The notes: generated by a model not told the origin, from the letters alone. A DNA stretch of 64,000 bases from Cryptomeria japonica (GCF_030272615.1 NC_081406.1:259087386-259151385); one strand, 5' to 3'; numbered from the stretch's first letter, positions 45,186 through 59,090 are shown. Program-made: numbers and translations.

Positions 45186-46665
45186 TGTAGTCACATAAAT
45201 CTGTCCAATTTAATTAAATGAATATTTCTTATTTATTTGATTAAAAATCCACTAGCCATCAGTTAATTAAATTAACATTTAATTAATTCATCTTCAAACA
45301 TTCTCCTATTAATTAAATAAATTATTCAATTTATTTTAATTAATTCATTGTACCAAATTCACAAATCAATTAAATGAATAAATCACATTTATTTCATTTA
45401 ATCCCCTATTCCTCTTTTAAATAAATTAAATCAAACATTTATTTATATCATTTATCCCCCCCACTTGCATTTTCCTACAAATGCAACTTGCACACATTTA
45501 TTGAAATAAATTAATTTATTTTAAATAAAAATCCTATTTTTCCTCACCCACCAAATCCACTTGCATTCTTAAACCCCCTTCTAGATTCTTCTAACCCCTT
45601 CCTAATTAGCCTAATCCATCCCCTAATTATTGTCACATTCCTAAGCAACTTGGAGTCACTTCTCAAAGACTTCAAAGTCTTTGAAAAGCATTTAATGCTT
45701 TGTGTGTTCAACAATTTAACCTCCAAAGTCTTCCAAAACCACTAATGGCTCTTACATGACCATTTATGGCTCTTACATAACCATTTATGGTTATTTCAAT
45801 TTGCACTTATGTGTCTCCTCAAGCATTTATTATTCTGACCATGGTTATCCCTTTCGCCTTTGCACAAGAGTTTATCCATTGGATAAAAGCTTTTATTCTT
45901 TGAATAAAGAATTTATTCATTCAACCCAACCTTGACCTTAACTCCCAAGTTAACTCTCAGGTCATGTCAAACATTTAATGCTTATTCCATCTCCTCTCAA
46001 CCTATCTCACATTGACACTTGTCATCCTGGGATTGGGTTAAAAGCCCTCACGTGGATCTCAAGCCATTCAATCTTGACCCTTGTTGAGATTACTCAATCT
46101 CAACCATCCATTGCTCCATTTTACCTATAAATAGAGCTCACATTCCTCATTTTCAAATCCTCAAGAATTCTCAAGCATTTAGCATTCATAGTCATAATCC
46201 TGAGAACTTGTATGCATTTAAGCTATAGTGAATTCTAGAGAGCATTTAGCATAATCAACTCATATAATTGTTATTTTGGCCTAAAATAAATCATTTTAGC
46301 ATTATAGCATCTAATATTAGCTTTTATATACATTTGCATAGCATTTAGAGTAATCATCTATAATCTTGAACCTCCATAAGCATCCATAGTGCAAAAAGCT
46401 ACTGAGAGCTACACTAATTTGGAACTTGGAAAGGAGAGGAACAAGGGAGAAGGAGCTAAGAACATGTTAAGAGGCATTTGGAGATGCCTTCTTATATTTG
46501 TTTCATTTGTTAAATATGTTAGCATGATCTTAGTATCTCTTTTGATATGCCTGCTTAGGTTAATCTTTGGTTGAATAACACTAACATTAATCCGGTTTCT
46601 TGTTGTTTTTGTGTGTTATAATGACCACAGGTTTTAATCTAACTTGTCAGTTTTACAGAGCATCA
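45186..46665 (+). repeat. 3' LTR of element B
   Basis: 1480-bp copy of 27888-29366 ending AGAGCATCA, then GTACC at 46666-46670. TATA at 46126-46133. Numerous scattered substitutions relative to LTR B1. Confidence 0.93.
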
Positions 46666-46670
46666 GTACC

Positions 46671-49550
46671 TATTGTGTCTCTTATCAATCCCTCCTTAGG
46701 CTCTAAGTAAATCACCTCTATTTCCCTTCTGTATATTTCTCTCTCCCTCTCCAATTCTCACCCTACAAGTACTTTCCCCTCTTTCTTGCTTTGTGAACTC
46801 TCCCCCTCACCTATATCTAACTTTACCATCTCTAAGTATCTCAAAAAATTACCGTCTACCCCTCCTTCCCTCTTTCTCTTTGTTCCTTTGTATCTCATTT
46901 TAATCTCACTCCCCTCTCAATTATGGCCTCTCTCTCCTCTCTCTCCACTTGTCGAGGTATCCACCTCTATCCATCTCACATTGAGCTCTCGAGGTATCCA
47001 TATTCATCCATGTCCCATTACTCTTCTCTATGAGCTAGATATCACATTACCCACCTTTATCTCCCTTCACTCGTAGTTCCATATCTATCTATGAACAAAA
47101 TCTCTTATTCTCTCTCCCCTTACCTCTTATCTCTCTTCATTCTTATATCCCTACTCTTCTTTATCCCTCCCCTCTCTATCTCTCACAATTCCTTTATTCC
47201 CCTAGCCCTTTGCATCTCCCTCTCCATCCTTACACCCATCTCATTCCCTCTCTCACCTCTTTCCCTCAATCTCTCCCCCACTTTCTTCATGTTTACCTTT
47301 CTATCTCCCCACCCTCCTTAAACCCCCATCTCACCTCTCTCTCCCCTTTGAGCTTCTCACCTCCCTTCCCCTCTATGTCTTTTATCCCTAAGTATCTCAT
47401 TCCATTCATATTTACCTCTCTATCACCCCCACCCTCCTTAAACCCCCATCTCTCCTCTCCATCCCCTCTAGGCCTCCCACCTCCCTTCCCCTCTATGTCC
47501 TTTATCCCCAAGTCTCCCACCTCTCTCTCCCCTCTAGACTCTCACCTCCCTTCCCCTCTATGTCCTTTATCCCCAAGTATCTTATTCCCTTCATGTTTAC
47601 CTCTGTATCCCCCTCATCCTCCTTAATATCTCATCCATTCCTCTCACCTCTCTTCTTGTCTATGTTCTTCATCCACAATATTTCTTTTCCTTCATGTTTA
47701 CATCTCTATCCCCCCACCCTCCTCAAACCCCCATCTCACCTCTCTCTCCCCTTTGAGCTTCTCACCTCCCTTCCCCTCTATGTCTTTTATCCCTAAGTAT
47801 CTCATTCCATTCATATTTACCTCTCTATCACCCCCACCCTCCTTAAACCCCCATCTCTCCTCTCCATCCCCTCTAGGCCTCCCACCTCCCTTCCCCTCTC
47901 TATCCTTTATCCCCAAGTCTCCCACCTCTCTCTCCCCTCTAGATTCTCACCTCCCTTCCCCTCTATGTCCATTATCCCCAAGTATCGTATTCCCTTCATG
48001 TTTACCTCTGTATCCCCCTCATCCTCCTTAATATCTCATCTATTCCTCTCACCTCTCTTCTTGTCTATGTTATTCATCCACAATATGTCTTTTCCTTCTA
48101 TCCCCCCACCCTCCTCAAACCCCCATCTCACCTCTCTCTCCCCTCTAGGCCTTTGATCTCCCTTCTCCTCTATGTCTTTTATCCCCAAGTCTCTCATTCC
48201 CTTTATGTTTACCTCTTTATACCCTCCACCCTCCTTAAACCTCAATACCTATCTCTCCCCTCTAGACCTCTCAACTCCCTTCCCATCTATACCCTTTATC
48301 ACCAAGTCTCTTAGTCTCTTTGAATGTTTACCTCTATATCCCCCCCACTATCCTTAAACCCCCATATCAACTCTCTCTCCCCTCTAGGTTTCTCACCTCT
48401 CAAAATCTATCTCAGTAGTTAAATCTCCCTTCCCTCGTAGTTCCATCTCTCTCTATGAGCTAGATCTTATAGTCTCTTCTCGAGCTCTTCATTCTTATAG
48501 ATACATACTCTTCTTTGTCTTTCCCCTCTCTAGCTCTCATAATTCCCTTATTCCCCTATCCCTTGAGCTATCTCCCTCTCCATCCTTACACCCATCTAAT
48601 TCCCTCTCTCACCTCTTTCCCTCAGTTTCTTCCTCACTCCCTCCTCTCTCTAGGTCTCTCCCACACTTTCTTCATGCTTACCTCTCTATCACCCCCAACC
48701 TTCCTTAAACCCCCATCTCATATCTATCTCCCCTTTGTGTCTCTCACCTCCCTTCCCCTCTACATTTCCTTTATCCCACCTCTCTCTCTCTATCTCTCGT
48801 CTAAGCCTCTTAGGTCTCCCTTCCCCACTACATCCTTTATGCCCAAGTATATCATTCCCTTCATGTTTACCTTTGTATCCCCCTCATCCTCCCTATGGCC
48901 TTTTACCTCCCTTTCCCTCTATGTCCTATATACCCAAGTCTCTCATTCCCTTCATGTTTACCTCTCTATCACCTCCACCTTCCTTAAACCTCGGTACCTA
49001 TCTCTCCCCTCTAGACCTCTCAAATCCCTTGGACCTTCTATGCCCTTTATCACCAAGTCTCTTAGTCCCTTTGAATGTTTACCTCTATATCCCCCCACCA
49101 TCCTTAAACCCCCATATCACCCCTCTCCCCTCTAGGTTTCTCACCTCTCAAAATATAGTTAAATCTCTTTAGATTGGCCCATATTTATCTCCCTTCCCTC
49201 GTAGTTCCATCTCTCTCTATGAACTAGATCTCATATTCTCTCTCCCCCCTTATCTCTTCTCTCTCTTCATTCTTATAGATACGTACTCTTCTTTGTCCCT
49301 CTCCTCTCTAGCTCTCACAATTCCCTTATTCCCCTATCCCTCTCTATCTCCCTCTCCATCCTTACACCCATCTAATTCCCTCTCTCACCTCATTCCCTCA
49401 GTTTCTTCCTCACTCTATCCTCTCTCTAGGTCTCTCCCACACTTTCTTCATGCTTACCTATCTATCACTCCCAACCTTCCTTAAACCCCCATCTCACATC
49501 TCTCTCCCTTTTGTGCCTCTCACCTCCCTTCCCATCTATATGTCCTTTAT

Positions 49551-49623
<73 letters not shown>

Positions 49624-50830
49624 AGCCTCGCAGGTCTCTCTTCCCCTCTATGTCTATTATGCCCAAGTATCTTGTTCCCTTCATGTTTACCTTTGTATCC
49701 CCCTCATCCTCCTTATGGCCTTTTACCTCCCTTCCCCTCTATGTCCTTTATACCCAAGTCTCTCATTCCCTTCATGTTTATCTCTCTATCCCCTCCACCC
49801 TCCTTAAACCTCAGTACCCATCTCTCCCCTATAGACCTCTCAACTCTCTTCCTTTCTATGCCCTTTATCACCAAGTCTCTTAGTCCCTTGAATATTTACC
49901 TCTATATCCCCCCCACCGTCCTTAAACCCCAATATCACCCCTCTCTCCCCTCTAGGTTTCTCACCTCTCAAAATCTCTCACTGGTTAAATCTCCCTAGAT
50001 TGGCCCATATTTATCTCCCTTCCCTTGTATTTGCATCTCTCTCTATGAGCTAGATCTCATAGTCTCTCTCTCCCCTTACCTCTTCTCTCTCTTCATTATT
50101 ATAGATACGTACTCTTCTTTGTCCCTCCCCTCTCTATCTCTCACAGTTACCTTATTCCCCTATCCCTCTCTATCTCCCTCTCCATCCTTACACCCATCTA
50201 ATTCCCTCACTCACCTCTTTCCCCCAGTTTCTTCCTCACTCCCTCCTTTCTCTAGGTCTCTCCCACACTTTCTTCATTCTTACCTCTCTATCCCCCCCAA
50301 CCTTCCTTAAACCCCCATCTCACATCTCTCTCCCCTCTGTGCCTCTCACCTCCCTTCCCATCTACATGTCCTTTATCCCACCTCTCTCTCTCTCCTCTAA
50401 GCCTCTTAGGTCTCCCTTCCCCTCTATGTCCTTTATCCCCAAGTATTTCATTCCCTTCATGTTTACCTTTGTATCCTCCTCATCCTCCTTGTGGCCTTTT
50501 ACCTCCCTTCCCCTCTATGTCCTTTATACCCAAATCCATCAACCTCACTTTCTTACTCACACCCTTCCCTCTCTAGGTTTGTCCCTCACTTTCTTCCTCA
50601 CTCTCTCCTCTCTCTAGGTATCTCCCTCACTTTCTTCCTCATTCCTTCCCCTCTCTAGGTATCTCCATTCCCTCCTTACCCCTATCTCTAACTCTCCCAC
50701 AATCCCCCATTCTCTCTCTCTTTGTTATTGTATCCATCCTCTTCTTTCTCCCTCCTTCTATAAGTGTTGCACCCCCTTTATTCCCCCCTCCCTCCATATC
50801 TCACCCTCCATCCTTACCTCATATGGTTTA
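46671..50830. repeat. 4-kb polypyrimidine repeat region with higher-order structure
   Basis: The + strand is almost entirely C and T. Basic phrases: cctcccttcccctctatgtc, tttatccccaagt, ttcatgtttacctctctatc. A ~405-bp block is repeated almost exactly (from about 47310 and 47715). A larger unit opening tcgtagttccat recurs near 47073, 48439, 49200 and 50020 (760-1360 bp apart). It contains pure (TC)n at 49555-49618. The long ORFs here are frame-open only because T/C-rich DNA lacks stop codons. Confidence 0.9.
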
Positions 50831-51333
50831 GCATATCGGGTTATAGGGTCTATGGTTATTTTATAGGGTCGAGGAATTAGCATATTGGGTCATACGATCT
50901 AGGGTATTTGTTATAGGTTTTAAATGGTTTAATTTTTATGGTTGTGACTATCAAACTATAGGGTATAGAGTATAGATTATAGGGTATAGAGTATAAATTA
51001 GTTGCACTAAAAAACGGTTATATGGGACCCTTGACCCGTGATCCAAGCATAACAAAATTATTTGTTTAGTGGTTTAAAACAAAATTTTCAATTTCATACA
51101 TCATTTTTAAGATCTTATGAAATAATTTAAAAAAGGAATACATGAAATAATTTCAATTTCATATATCCATTTTAACATATGCATAATTAGGACAATCATA
51201 GATGCATTACGACTGTCCTGACATAATTAGGATAGTCATCGATGTATTATGACTGCCCCTTACACCTCTTGAAATCTCTTTGTGAATTAACTTTATTCTC
51301 TTTTATGTGCATGTATATGTAGAAATCATCATC
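50831..51333. other. No gene seen; short direct repeats before the transposase-like gene
   Basis: Repeats of tatagggta/tagagtata near 50955-51000, and a diverged duplication of cataattagga...tcat.gatg.atta.gactg near 51182 and 51231. It probably holds the promoter of the following gene, but no clear TATA was assigned. Confidence 0.4.
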
Positions 51334-54300
51334 ATGCTAAGGAAACGACCAAAAAATGTAACATTGGAAGAGCGTGAAGCTATGAATGCAAAAAAAAGAG
51401 AAGGAATGAAGCAACTTCGTGATGCAAGGAAATTGAATACCATAGAAGAAGAGGTGCCAATTGAAGAGGAACATGAAATATCCATCCAATCTAAGAGAGA
51501 CAGAATTGGCCACACAAAGGCAATGGATGCAAAACCTTCATACAATGAGACAATTGAATCCCGAGGTTGAGAGCATGTCATCTACCACAATTCAAGTTGA
51601 AGGAACCCCATCTCTTACATCTCAAGTTGAAGGCACACCATCTCTTATTGGCACACCATTGGCGTCTACAACATCTCATATCGAATGCACTCCCATGACA
51701 TTTGACGTTGCAAGTACTTCATGATTGACATCAAGTCTTGGAGCTATACCATCTTATACACCTCAATTTCAAGGTATGTCATCATTTTCATCTCCGGTTG
51801 AAGATATGCCACCTATCCCTAATGTTGTTGACATTCCTAATCTTGAGGTAACTCAAAGTTTGAGAACACCTCCGAGAGTTTTGCATAGAAAGCCTAAGTA
51901 TTTGATTGATATTGATGCTAATGTTTTGAAACCAATGGTTGACAAGATTCTGAAGTGTACTTGTCAAAGACATGCTAACCGGATATGGAAAATATTTTTT
52001 GAGCCTTTAAATGAGATGGGAAGATGTCAACTATTTGTTGAAATGATGAGAAATCTGAAATTTCGGCCCATAATGAAGATTCTTGGGCTAAGAACATCAA
52101 TTGAATCAAGTGACAAATCTATTGTGAAGAATCTGATGAATGCATATGATACTGTTGGTTCTAACTCACGCATTACATCAACAATTGTAAGCACTCAAAC
52201 TAAGAAAGCTCACCTCATTAGAAAGACAAGTAAAGAATTGAAGATAAGTAGACAAACTCTAATGAGAGCTATGGGAAGGTGACAAAGAGTGGAGGATCCA
52301 TATAACAATGAGTTATGGGCATTTTCTGGTAGATTACCATGGAAATATAAAGCAATTGTTGAAGTCTTGAGATTCCTAATTGAAGGTTTTTGGAAGAATA
52401 ACATAAGGGTCTCTCCAAATCAAAGATATGTTGTAAGAAGGAGGATTGGTAGTAAAATCCGTGATCCACATCCGAAACATTTTTTGGATATGACAAACAC
52501 AATTTTTCACCAAGTTTCAATGTATGTATCCTCAAATTAAAATTAGGCAAAGATTCTTTGAAATGGTAAAGCCTTTTTATGTCAAAATAAATCACACATG
52601 CACAACTTGTTGTTGTAGAGTACATATCGAATTTTCTAACCATTATGATGTTTATCAACACATATGTATAGATTTGCAAGCTAACAATGTTTTCCAAGAA
52701 TGCAACATAAATGGTCCACTGAAATCTTCAAGGGAATTCATATCTAGCATCTTACATGAAAGAGTATATGGTCAACTATATTACAATAAGTGTTTCTTGG
52801 ATGGCACATGTGTTCATTATGGTGGATTGTGACATTTACAAATTTGTCAACATATGGATATTGGACAAGAAATTGGTAATGAATTAGTGGAATTTGGAAA
52901 ATATAAGATAGTGGCCTACATGCTAAAAGATGGAAAAGAAGCAAAAAGGTGTGAGTTGGTTAGTGAGAAGATTCCAATGTATCATTTTATCGACTTCTTT
53001 CATGAGAATATAGTGTATGAGTATGCAAGGCATAACCATCGAGCTCGTTGGTTGGACTCACAATTTAAGTTATGCAAGGACACATTTCCACTTCATACAA
53101 TCGTTTCAATTGTTGACTTTGCAGAGAACTACACACTACAATCATAGAACAAGGTGCAATCACAATATTACAACTCCACACCAGTTGCTATGTTTGTGCA
53201 TATAGCATTAATTCATGCACATGATAGTATGGAAGAGGATAGGAAGATATTGAGGGAGTATCATTTTTACATCAGTGGTGATTGCTCACACTCTACAGAG
53301 TTTGTGCAAGGTTGTTTTCAAATATTCTACGATGATTTGGCTAGCCGAGGCATGTCATTCCATCAACACATCATATGGTCAGATAATTGTGCATCACAAT
53401 TTAAGAACTCTTTTTTTTTTTTGGTTGAGTAGGATGCATAAGTTGACTGCTATTTAGCATATGTGAAATTTCTCTGAGGCTGGGCATGGAAAAGAGGAGC
53501 ATGTATTAAAAGAGTTTTAGCACGAGAAGAGTTAAAGTACAAAGAGAATACAAACTTGAAAGATGCAAAATCAATTGTTCAGTGGTGCAATGGTACAATT
53601 GGTCCAGGTAATCAAGGTAAGTCTTCAGTTTGCAGATTTTTTTGGTTGGTAGATGATACTAACATTAGAAAATTCAAAGATTGTTGTACATTGACAGGAT
53701 CAAGTGAGCTACACTCTTTCAAAAGATCTAATGTGGGTTCATGGACTATCCATATGCAACAGATGGCATGTTATTGTTCTTCATATAGAGATGGTGCCTA
53801 TAATGAGTTTGATTCAAAGGAGTGGGTGGAAGAATGGTGTATGAGGCCTCTAATCCCACTTGAGACATATCGATTGTCGAGTGCACTACAACTCACACAG
53901 ATGGAAGCATCAGTTGACTTTGACTATGTGTCACATTTAATCCAGCCAGGTAAATTATCCACATGCAAATTTTTGTACTTTAATAGTTTACCTTAGTTGT
54001 TTGCTAAATTCTTCTCACTTTATCATTGCAAGGCATGTTTATGCAGTTATTGAAGCTGAAGACAATGAAGAAGGAACAAATTATTACCTATGTCATTGTG
54101 TGGATGCAAAAAAGAAATTGGATGGCCTCGTAGTAGATGGAGAAAATATTGAGTACCCCACAAGATCATTAGTTGTTACTAGTACATGGTTGAAGGTACC
54201 CAGTGAAGAATTCTAACTTGTGGTTGTTCGAGGACTTCGAGACACATAGGAAGATTCTTCATTATTATAACCTTGTTGTAGCTTCAAATGTTCATTTGAT

Positions 54301-54415
54301 CAGATATGGGGGTAGACCACTAAAGAAAAACCTATGGAAAGTTCGTGAGTCTGACCATGAGGCCATACTAGAAACGATAAAGAGTAGAGCAGATCCAAAT
54401 GGTTCATTGGATTAA
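51334..54415 (+). pseudogene. Decayed transposase-like gene (DFAENY / SDNCASQFK family)
   Basis: Starts MLRKRPKNVTLEEREAMNAK (basic). A Ser/Thr/Pro linker with repeated VEGTPSL follows, then a conserved body from about 51880. Key motifs: SIVDFAENYTLQ (53115), FYISGDCSHS (53265), IWSDNCASQFKNS (53377), AGHGKEEH (53485), GACIKRVLAREELK (53505), and a C-terminal YAVIEAED part after a possible 83-nt intron (53950-54032). The ordered Asp residues look like an RNase H-fold nuclease of a DNA transposon family I recall in many eukaryotes, but the family name is unsure. Frame changes near 51560, 52530 and 53410; stops at 51722, 52280, 52830 and 53145. Confidence 0.6.
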
Positions 54416-54644
54416 ATGTAAATGCAAAAAATTGTAATATCAATCATATTTGGATATATGTACATGACTTGTATTTTTCGACTACTCAAGGCCTTGTAAT
54501 ATAAAAAATTATGTTTTTGTCTCTTTTTGTGTGATTTTATGTAAATAATGTCATTTTGGATCATTAGAGATCACATGGGATCATTTTGTGAAGTTTTAGG
54601 CTAATATGGTAAAAGATGTAAAAATTGCTCATTTGTTGTCAATC

Positions 54645-57600
54645 ACTCAGTGTGAAAATTTGTCAAAATTCGGCATCATTTTTCTCGATGTTAGTGACAT
54701 GTAAGAATGAGTCATCTGATCCTATGGGTCTGTGAGATGGAACTTTGAAAAATCCTCTCTCGGTTTAGGTAGACTCTGATCCAATTGCCTGTGGCGACAC
54801 TTTCTTGGTTGCAACAAAAAGCGTCACATGAGTTCAATGAAAAGTTGCACAATACCCCATCTTTCAATCCACTCGTCATGGCACCAAACCATCAGTGCAT
54901 ATGCATCCAAGTGGCTGAGTTTACACTAGGAATGCCTTCGTTCCTCTATTGAACTCACCCGATCAATGTGGGCCACACCCTAGTAGCAAAATCCCCAAAG
55001 TGCTCAAAGTGTGAAAAATTCTCAAAATTCGGCATGACATTTATCAACCTTGGTGACACATAAGAATGAGTCGTCTGATCCTATGAGGTCGTGTTACAAC
55101 ACTCTAAAAAATACTCTCTCAATTTAGGTAGACTCTGATCCAATTGCTCATGGCGACACTTTCTCAGTTGCAATAAAATGCGTCAAATGAGTTCAATGAA
55201 AAGTTGCACAATGCCCCATCTTTAAATCCGCTTGTTGCAGAAATGAACTGTCAATGCATACGCGTCTGGGTGGCTGGGTTTACTCTAGGAATGCCTTCAT
55301 TTTTCTCTCCAACTCGTATGATCAATGTGGGTCACGCCCTAGCAACGAAATTACTTAAGTGCTCAAGTTGCTCAAAGTTGTCAATATTCGACATCACATT
55401 TCTCAGTGCCCATTAATCATAAGAATGAGCCATCTGATCCTACAGGGTTGTGTTATGGCACTCTAAAAAAGCCTCTCTCATTTTAGGTAGACTTGATCCA
55501 ATTTATCGTTGTGACACTTTTTGGGTTGCGACAAAAAGTGTCAGATGAGTTCAATGAAAAGTTGCACAATGCCCCATCTTTCAATCCGCTCATCACAGCA
55601 CCAAACCATTAGCTCGTATGCGTCAAGGGGGTCGGGTTTATGCTAGGAATGCCTTCATTTTTCTCTCCAACTCGTCTGATCGATGCGAACCACACCCTAG
55701 CAGGGAAATCACTTAAGTGCTCAAGTTGCTCAAAGTTGTCTATATTCAACATCGCTTTTCTTGATGCCCATTACTCATAAGAATGAGCCATCTGATCCTA
55801 TGAGGTCATGTTATGGCACTCTAAAAAATCCTCTCTCGGTTTAGGTACATTCAAATCCAATTGCTCATGGAGACACTTTCTTGGTTGCAACAAAAAGCGT
55901 CAAATGAGTTCAATGAAAAGTTGCACAATGCCCCATCTTTCAATCCGCTTGTTGCGGCACCGAACTGTTGGCTCATACACATTGGGGTGGATAGGTTTAC
56001 GCTAGGAATTCCTTCATTTTATTCTCCAATTCATCTAATCAATGCGAGCCACACCCTAGTAGCGAAATCACTTAAGTGCTCAAGTTGCTCAAAGTTGTCA
56101 ATATTTGGCATCGCATTTCTTGATGCATGTTAATCATAAGAATGAGTCATCTGATCCTATGGGGTCATGTTATGGCATTCAAAAAAGCCTCTCTCGGTTT
56201 AGGTAGACTCGGATCCAATTGCTCATGGCGACACTTTCTCGGTTGCGACTAAAAGCACCAGATGAGTTCAATGAAAAGTTGCACAATGCCCCATCTTTCA
56301 ATCCGCTCGTTGCGGCACCAAACTGTCATCTCATACGCGTTGGGGTGGTTGTGTTTACAATAGGAATTCCTTCATTTTTCTCTCCAACTTGTTTGATCAT
56401 TGCGGGTCACACCCTAGCAGCAAAACCACTTAAGTGCTCAAGTTGCTCAAAGTTATCAATATTCGGCATCACGTTTCTCGACGCTCGTTAATCTTAAGAA
56501 TGAGTCATCTAATCCTACAGGATAATGTTATGGCACTCTAAAAAATCCTCTCTCTATTTAGGTAGACTCGAATCCAAATTCTCGTGGTGACACTCTCGGT
56601 TGCGACAAAAAGCGTCAGATGAGTTCAATGAAAATTTGCACAATGCCCCATCTTTCAATCCTCTCATCGTGACACCAAACCGTTAGCTCATACGCATCAG
56701 CGTGGTAAGGTATATGCTAGGAATTCATTCTTTTTTCTCTCAAACTCATCTGATCAATGCGAGCCACACCCTAGCAGTGAAATCGCTTAAGTGCTCAAGT
56801 TGCTCAAAGTTGTCAATATTCGACATTGTGCTTCTCGGCGCCCATTAATCATAAGAACAAGCCATCTGATCCTACGAGGTCACATTATGGCACTATAAAA
56901 AATCCTCTCTCGATTTAGGTAGACTCGGATCCAATTGCTCATGGCGACATGTTCTCGGTTGTGAAAAGCGTCAGATGAGTTCAATGAAAAGTTGCACAAT
57001 GCCCCATCTTTCAATCCGCTCGTCGTGGCACCAAACTGTCAGCTCATACATGTCAAGGTGGCTGATTTTATGCTAGGAATGTCTTCATTTTTCTCTCCAA
57101 CTCATCTAATCGATGCGGGCCACACCCTAGTAGTGAAATCCATTAAGTGCTCAAGTTGCTCAAAGTTGTCAATATTCGGCATCGCATTTCTTGATGCCTG
57201 TTATTCATAAGAATGATCTATCTGATCCTACAGGGTTGTGTTATGGAGCTCTAAAAAATCCTCTCTCAGTTTAGGTAGACTCGGATCTAATTGCTTGTGG
57301 AGACACTTTCTTGGTTGCGACAAAAAGCATCAAATGAGTTCAATAGAAAGTTGCACAATGCCCCATCTTTCAATCCGCTCATTGTGGCACCGAACCATCA
57401 ACTCGTACACATCAGGGTGGTCAGGTTTATGTTAGTTTGCCTTCCTTTTGTTCTCCAACTCATCTGATCGATGTGGGCCACACCCTAGTAGCGAAATCGC
57501 TTGTGTTCAAGTTGCTCAAAGTTGTCAATATTCGGCTTCACGTTTCTTGGCGCCCGTTAATTATAAGAATGAGTCATTTGATCTTATGAGGTCATGTTAT

Positions 57601-58690
57601 GGCACTCTAAAAAACCCTCTCTTGGTTTAGGTAGACTCAGATCCAATTGCTCATGGCGACACTTTCTCGGTTGCGACAAAAAGCGTTAGATGAGTTCAAT
57701 GAAAAGTTGCACAATGCCCCATCTTTCAATCCGCTCGTCGCGGCACCAAACCATGAGCTTGTATGAGTCGAGGTGGTCGGGTTTATGCTAGGAATGCCTT
57801 CATTTTTCTCTCCAACTTGTTCGATCATTGCAGGCCACACCCTAACAGCGAAATCACTTAAGTGCTCAAGTTGCTCAAAGTTATCAATATTTGGCATCAC
57901 GTTTCTCAACGCCCGTTAATCATAAGAATGATTCGTCTGATCCTATGGGGTCATGTTATGGCACTCTAAAAAAGGCTCTCTCGGTTTAGGTAGACTCGGA
58001 TCCAATTTCTCGTGGTGACACTTTCTCGATTGTGACAAAAAGTCTCAGATGAGTTCAATGAAAAGTTGCACAATGTCCCATCTTTCAATCCGCTCGTCGT
58101 GACACCAAACAGTTAGTGCTTACGCATCAGGGTGGTCGGGTTTACGCTAGGAATGCCTTCATTTTTCTCTCCAACTCGTCTAATCAATGCGGGCCACACC
58201 CTAGCAGCGAAATCGCTTAAGTGCTCAAGTTGCTCAAAGTCGTCAATATTCAACATCATGTTTCTCAGCGCCTGTTAATCATAAGAATGATTCGTCTGAT
58301 CCTACAAGGTCATGTTATGACACTCTACCCAAGCCTCTCTCGATTTCGGAAGACTTAGATCCAATTGCTCGTGGTGACACTTTCTCGATTGCAACAAAAA
58401 GTTTCAGATGAGTTCAATGAAAAGTTGCACAATGACCTAACTTTCAATCCACTTGTTGCAGCACCGAACTATCATCTCGTATGCGTCTGAGTGGTCGGGT
58501 TTACACTAGGAATGCCTTTTTTTTTTTCCAACTCGTCTGATCGATGCAGGCCACACCCTATCGGCCATCCCATTTAAGTGCTCAAAGCACAAAAAGTTGT
58601 CAAACTTCGACGACATGTTTCTCAACGCCCATGAGACATATGAATGAGTCATCTGATCCTAAAGGGTCGTGCTATGACACTCTAATAGGC
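54645..58690. repeat. Satellite array, about 11 units of ~358 bp
   Basis: The landmark aagttgcacaatgccccatc recurs near 54841, 55201, 55560, 55918, 56277, 56635, 56990, 57350, 57707, 58066 and 58424, giving a period of about 358 bp. Units also share ctctctcggtttaggtagac, ccacaccctagcagcgaaat and aagtgctcaagttgctcaaa. Differences are enriched in C/T and G/A at CG sites (cggcacc/tggcacc, ctcgtcgcgg/ctcatcacag). The 90-aa ORFs inside units are not called: 358 is not a multiple of 3 and several units break them. Confidence 0.93.
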
Positions 58691-59090
58691 TCTACATTAG
58701 ATTAATAGACCTAAATACTCTTAAGTATTATTAATTGTTGGGAGTTGAAGTAGCTCTATTAGGGTATGCATTAGATGAATAGATGTGTATGGGCTATGCA
58801 ATTTTTTTAGAATGGTATTGGTACAATGGTGTCTTACATTGTCTAATTTTGGTTCTTTCCATGTTTCCCTTATATAGTCTTATTTCGACTATAATTATTT
58901 AATTTTTGTTGATCCTTATAAGCTTGTGTGTTGGATTACAAACACATAGGTTCAAAGCTTAATTAACAATAAACTTTGTGCAATTATTCATTTAACCATT
59001 TAACTGCAATTATGGATAACCATGATAAATGATTTTCACTAACCAAAAAGCTACAAATTCATACAACATTTTATACCCTTAAAAGTATCA
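58691..59090. other. No gene seen
   Basis: AT-rich DNA between two tandem arrays. gtatgcattagatgaatagatg near 58760 resembles ctacattagattaatagacc near 58691. Nothing else is supportable. Confidence 0.4.

Larger units (their letters stand above)
27888..46665 (+). mobile_element. Ty3/Gypsy Tat-lineage LTR retrotransposon B
   Basis: An 18.8-kb insertion with two ~1480-bp LTRs and 5-bp duplications. Same plan as A: leader with motif array, gag-pol in one ancestral frame, GGTGAAAACC modules, antisense two-exon PMD gene with a motif array in its intron, stem and PPT. The LTRs differ by a few percent (by eye), and gag-pol has frameshifts as well as stops, so it is older than A. LTR sequence, leader and motif differ from A, so they are separate families. 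Confidence 0.93.

Noticed and set aside
46786-50617. Many long ORFs (up to 206 aa) in several frames
   Set aside because: They lie in C/T-only DNA that cannot form TAA, TAG or TGA; the peptides are repeats of Ser, Pro, Leu and Phe. No gene.
55204-57909. Repeated 65-90 aa ORFs such as MLMATLSRL... in the satellite
   Set aside because: They are the same satellite unit read in one frame; the period is not a multiple of three and most units break the frame.
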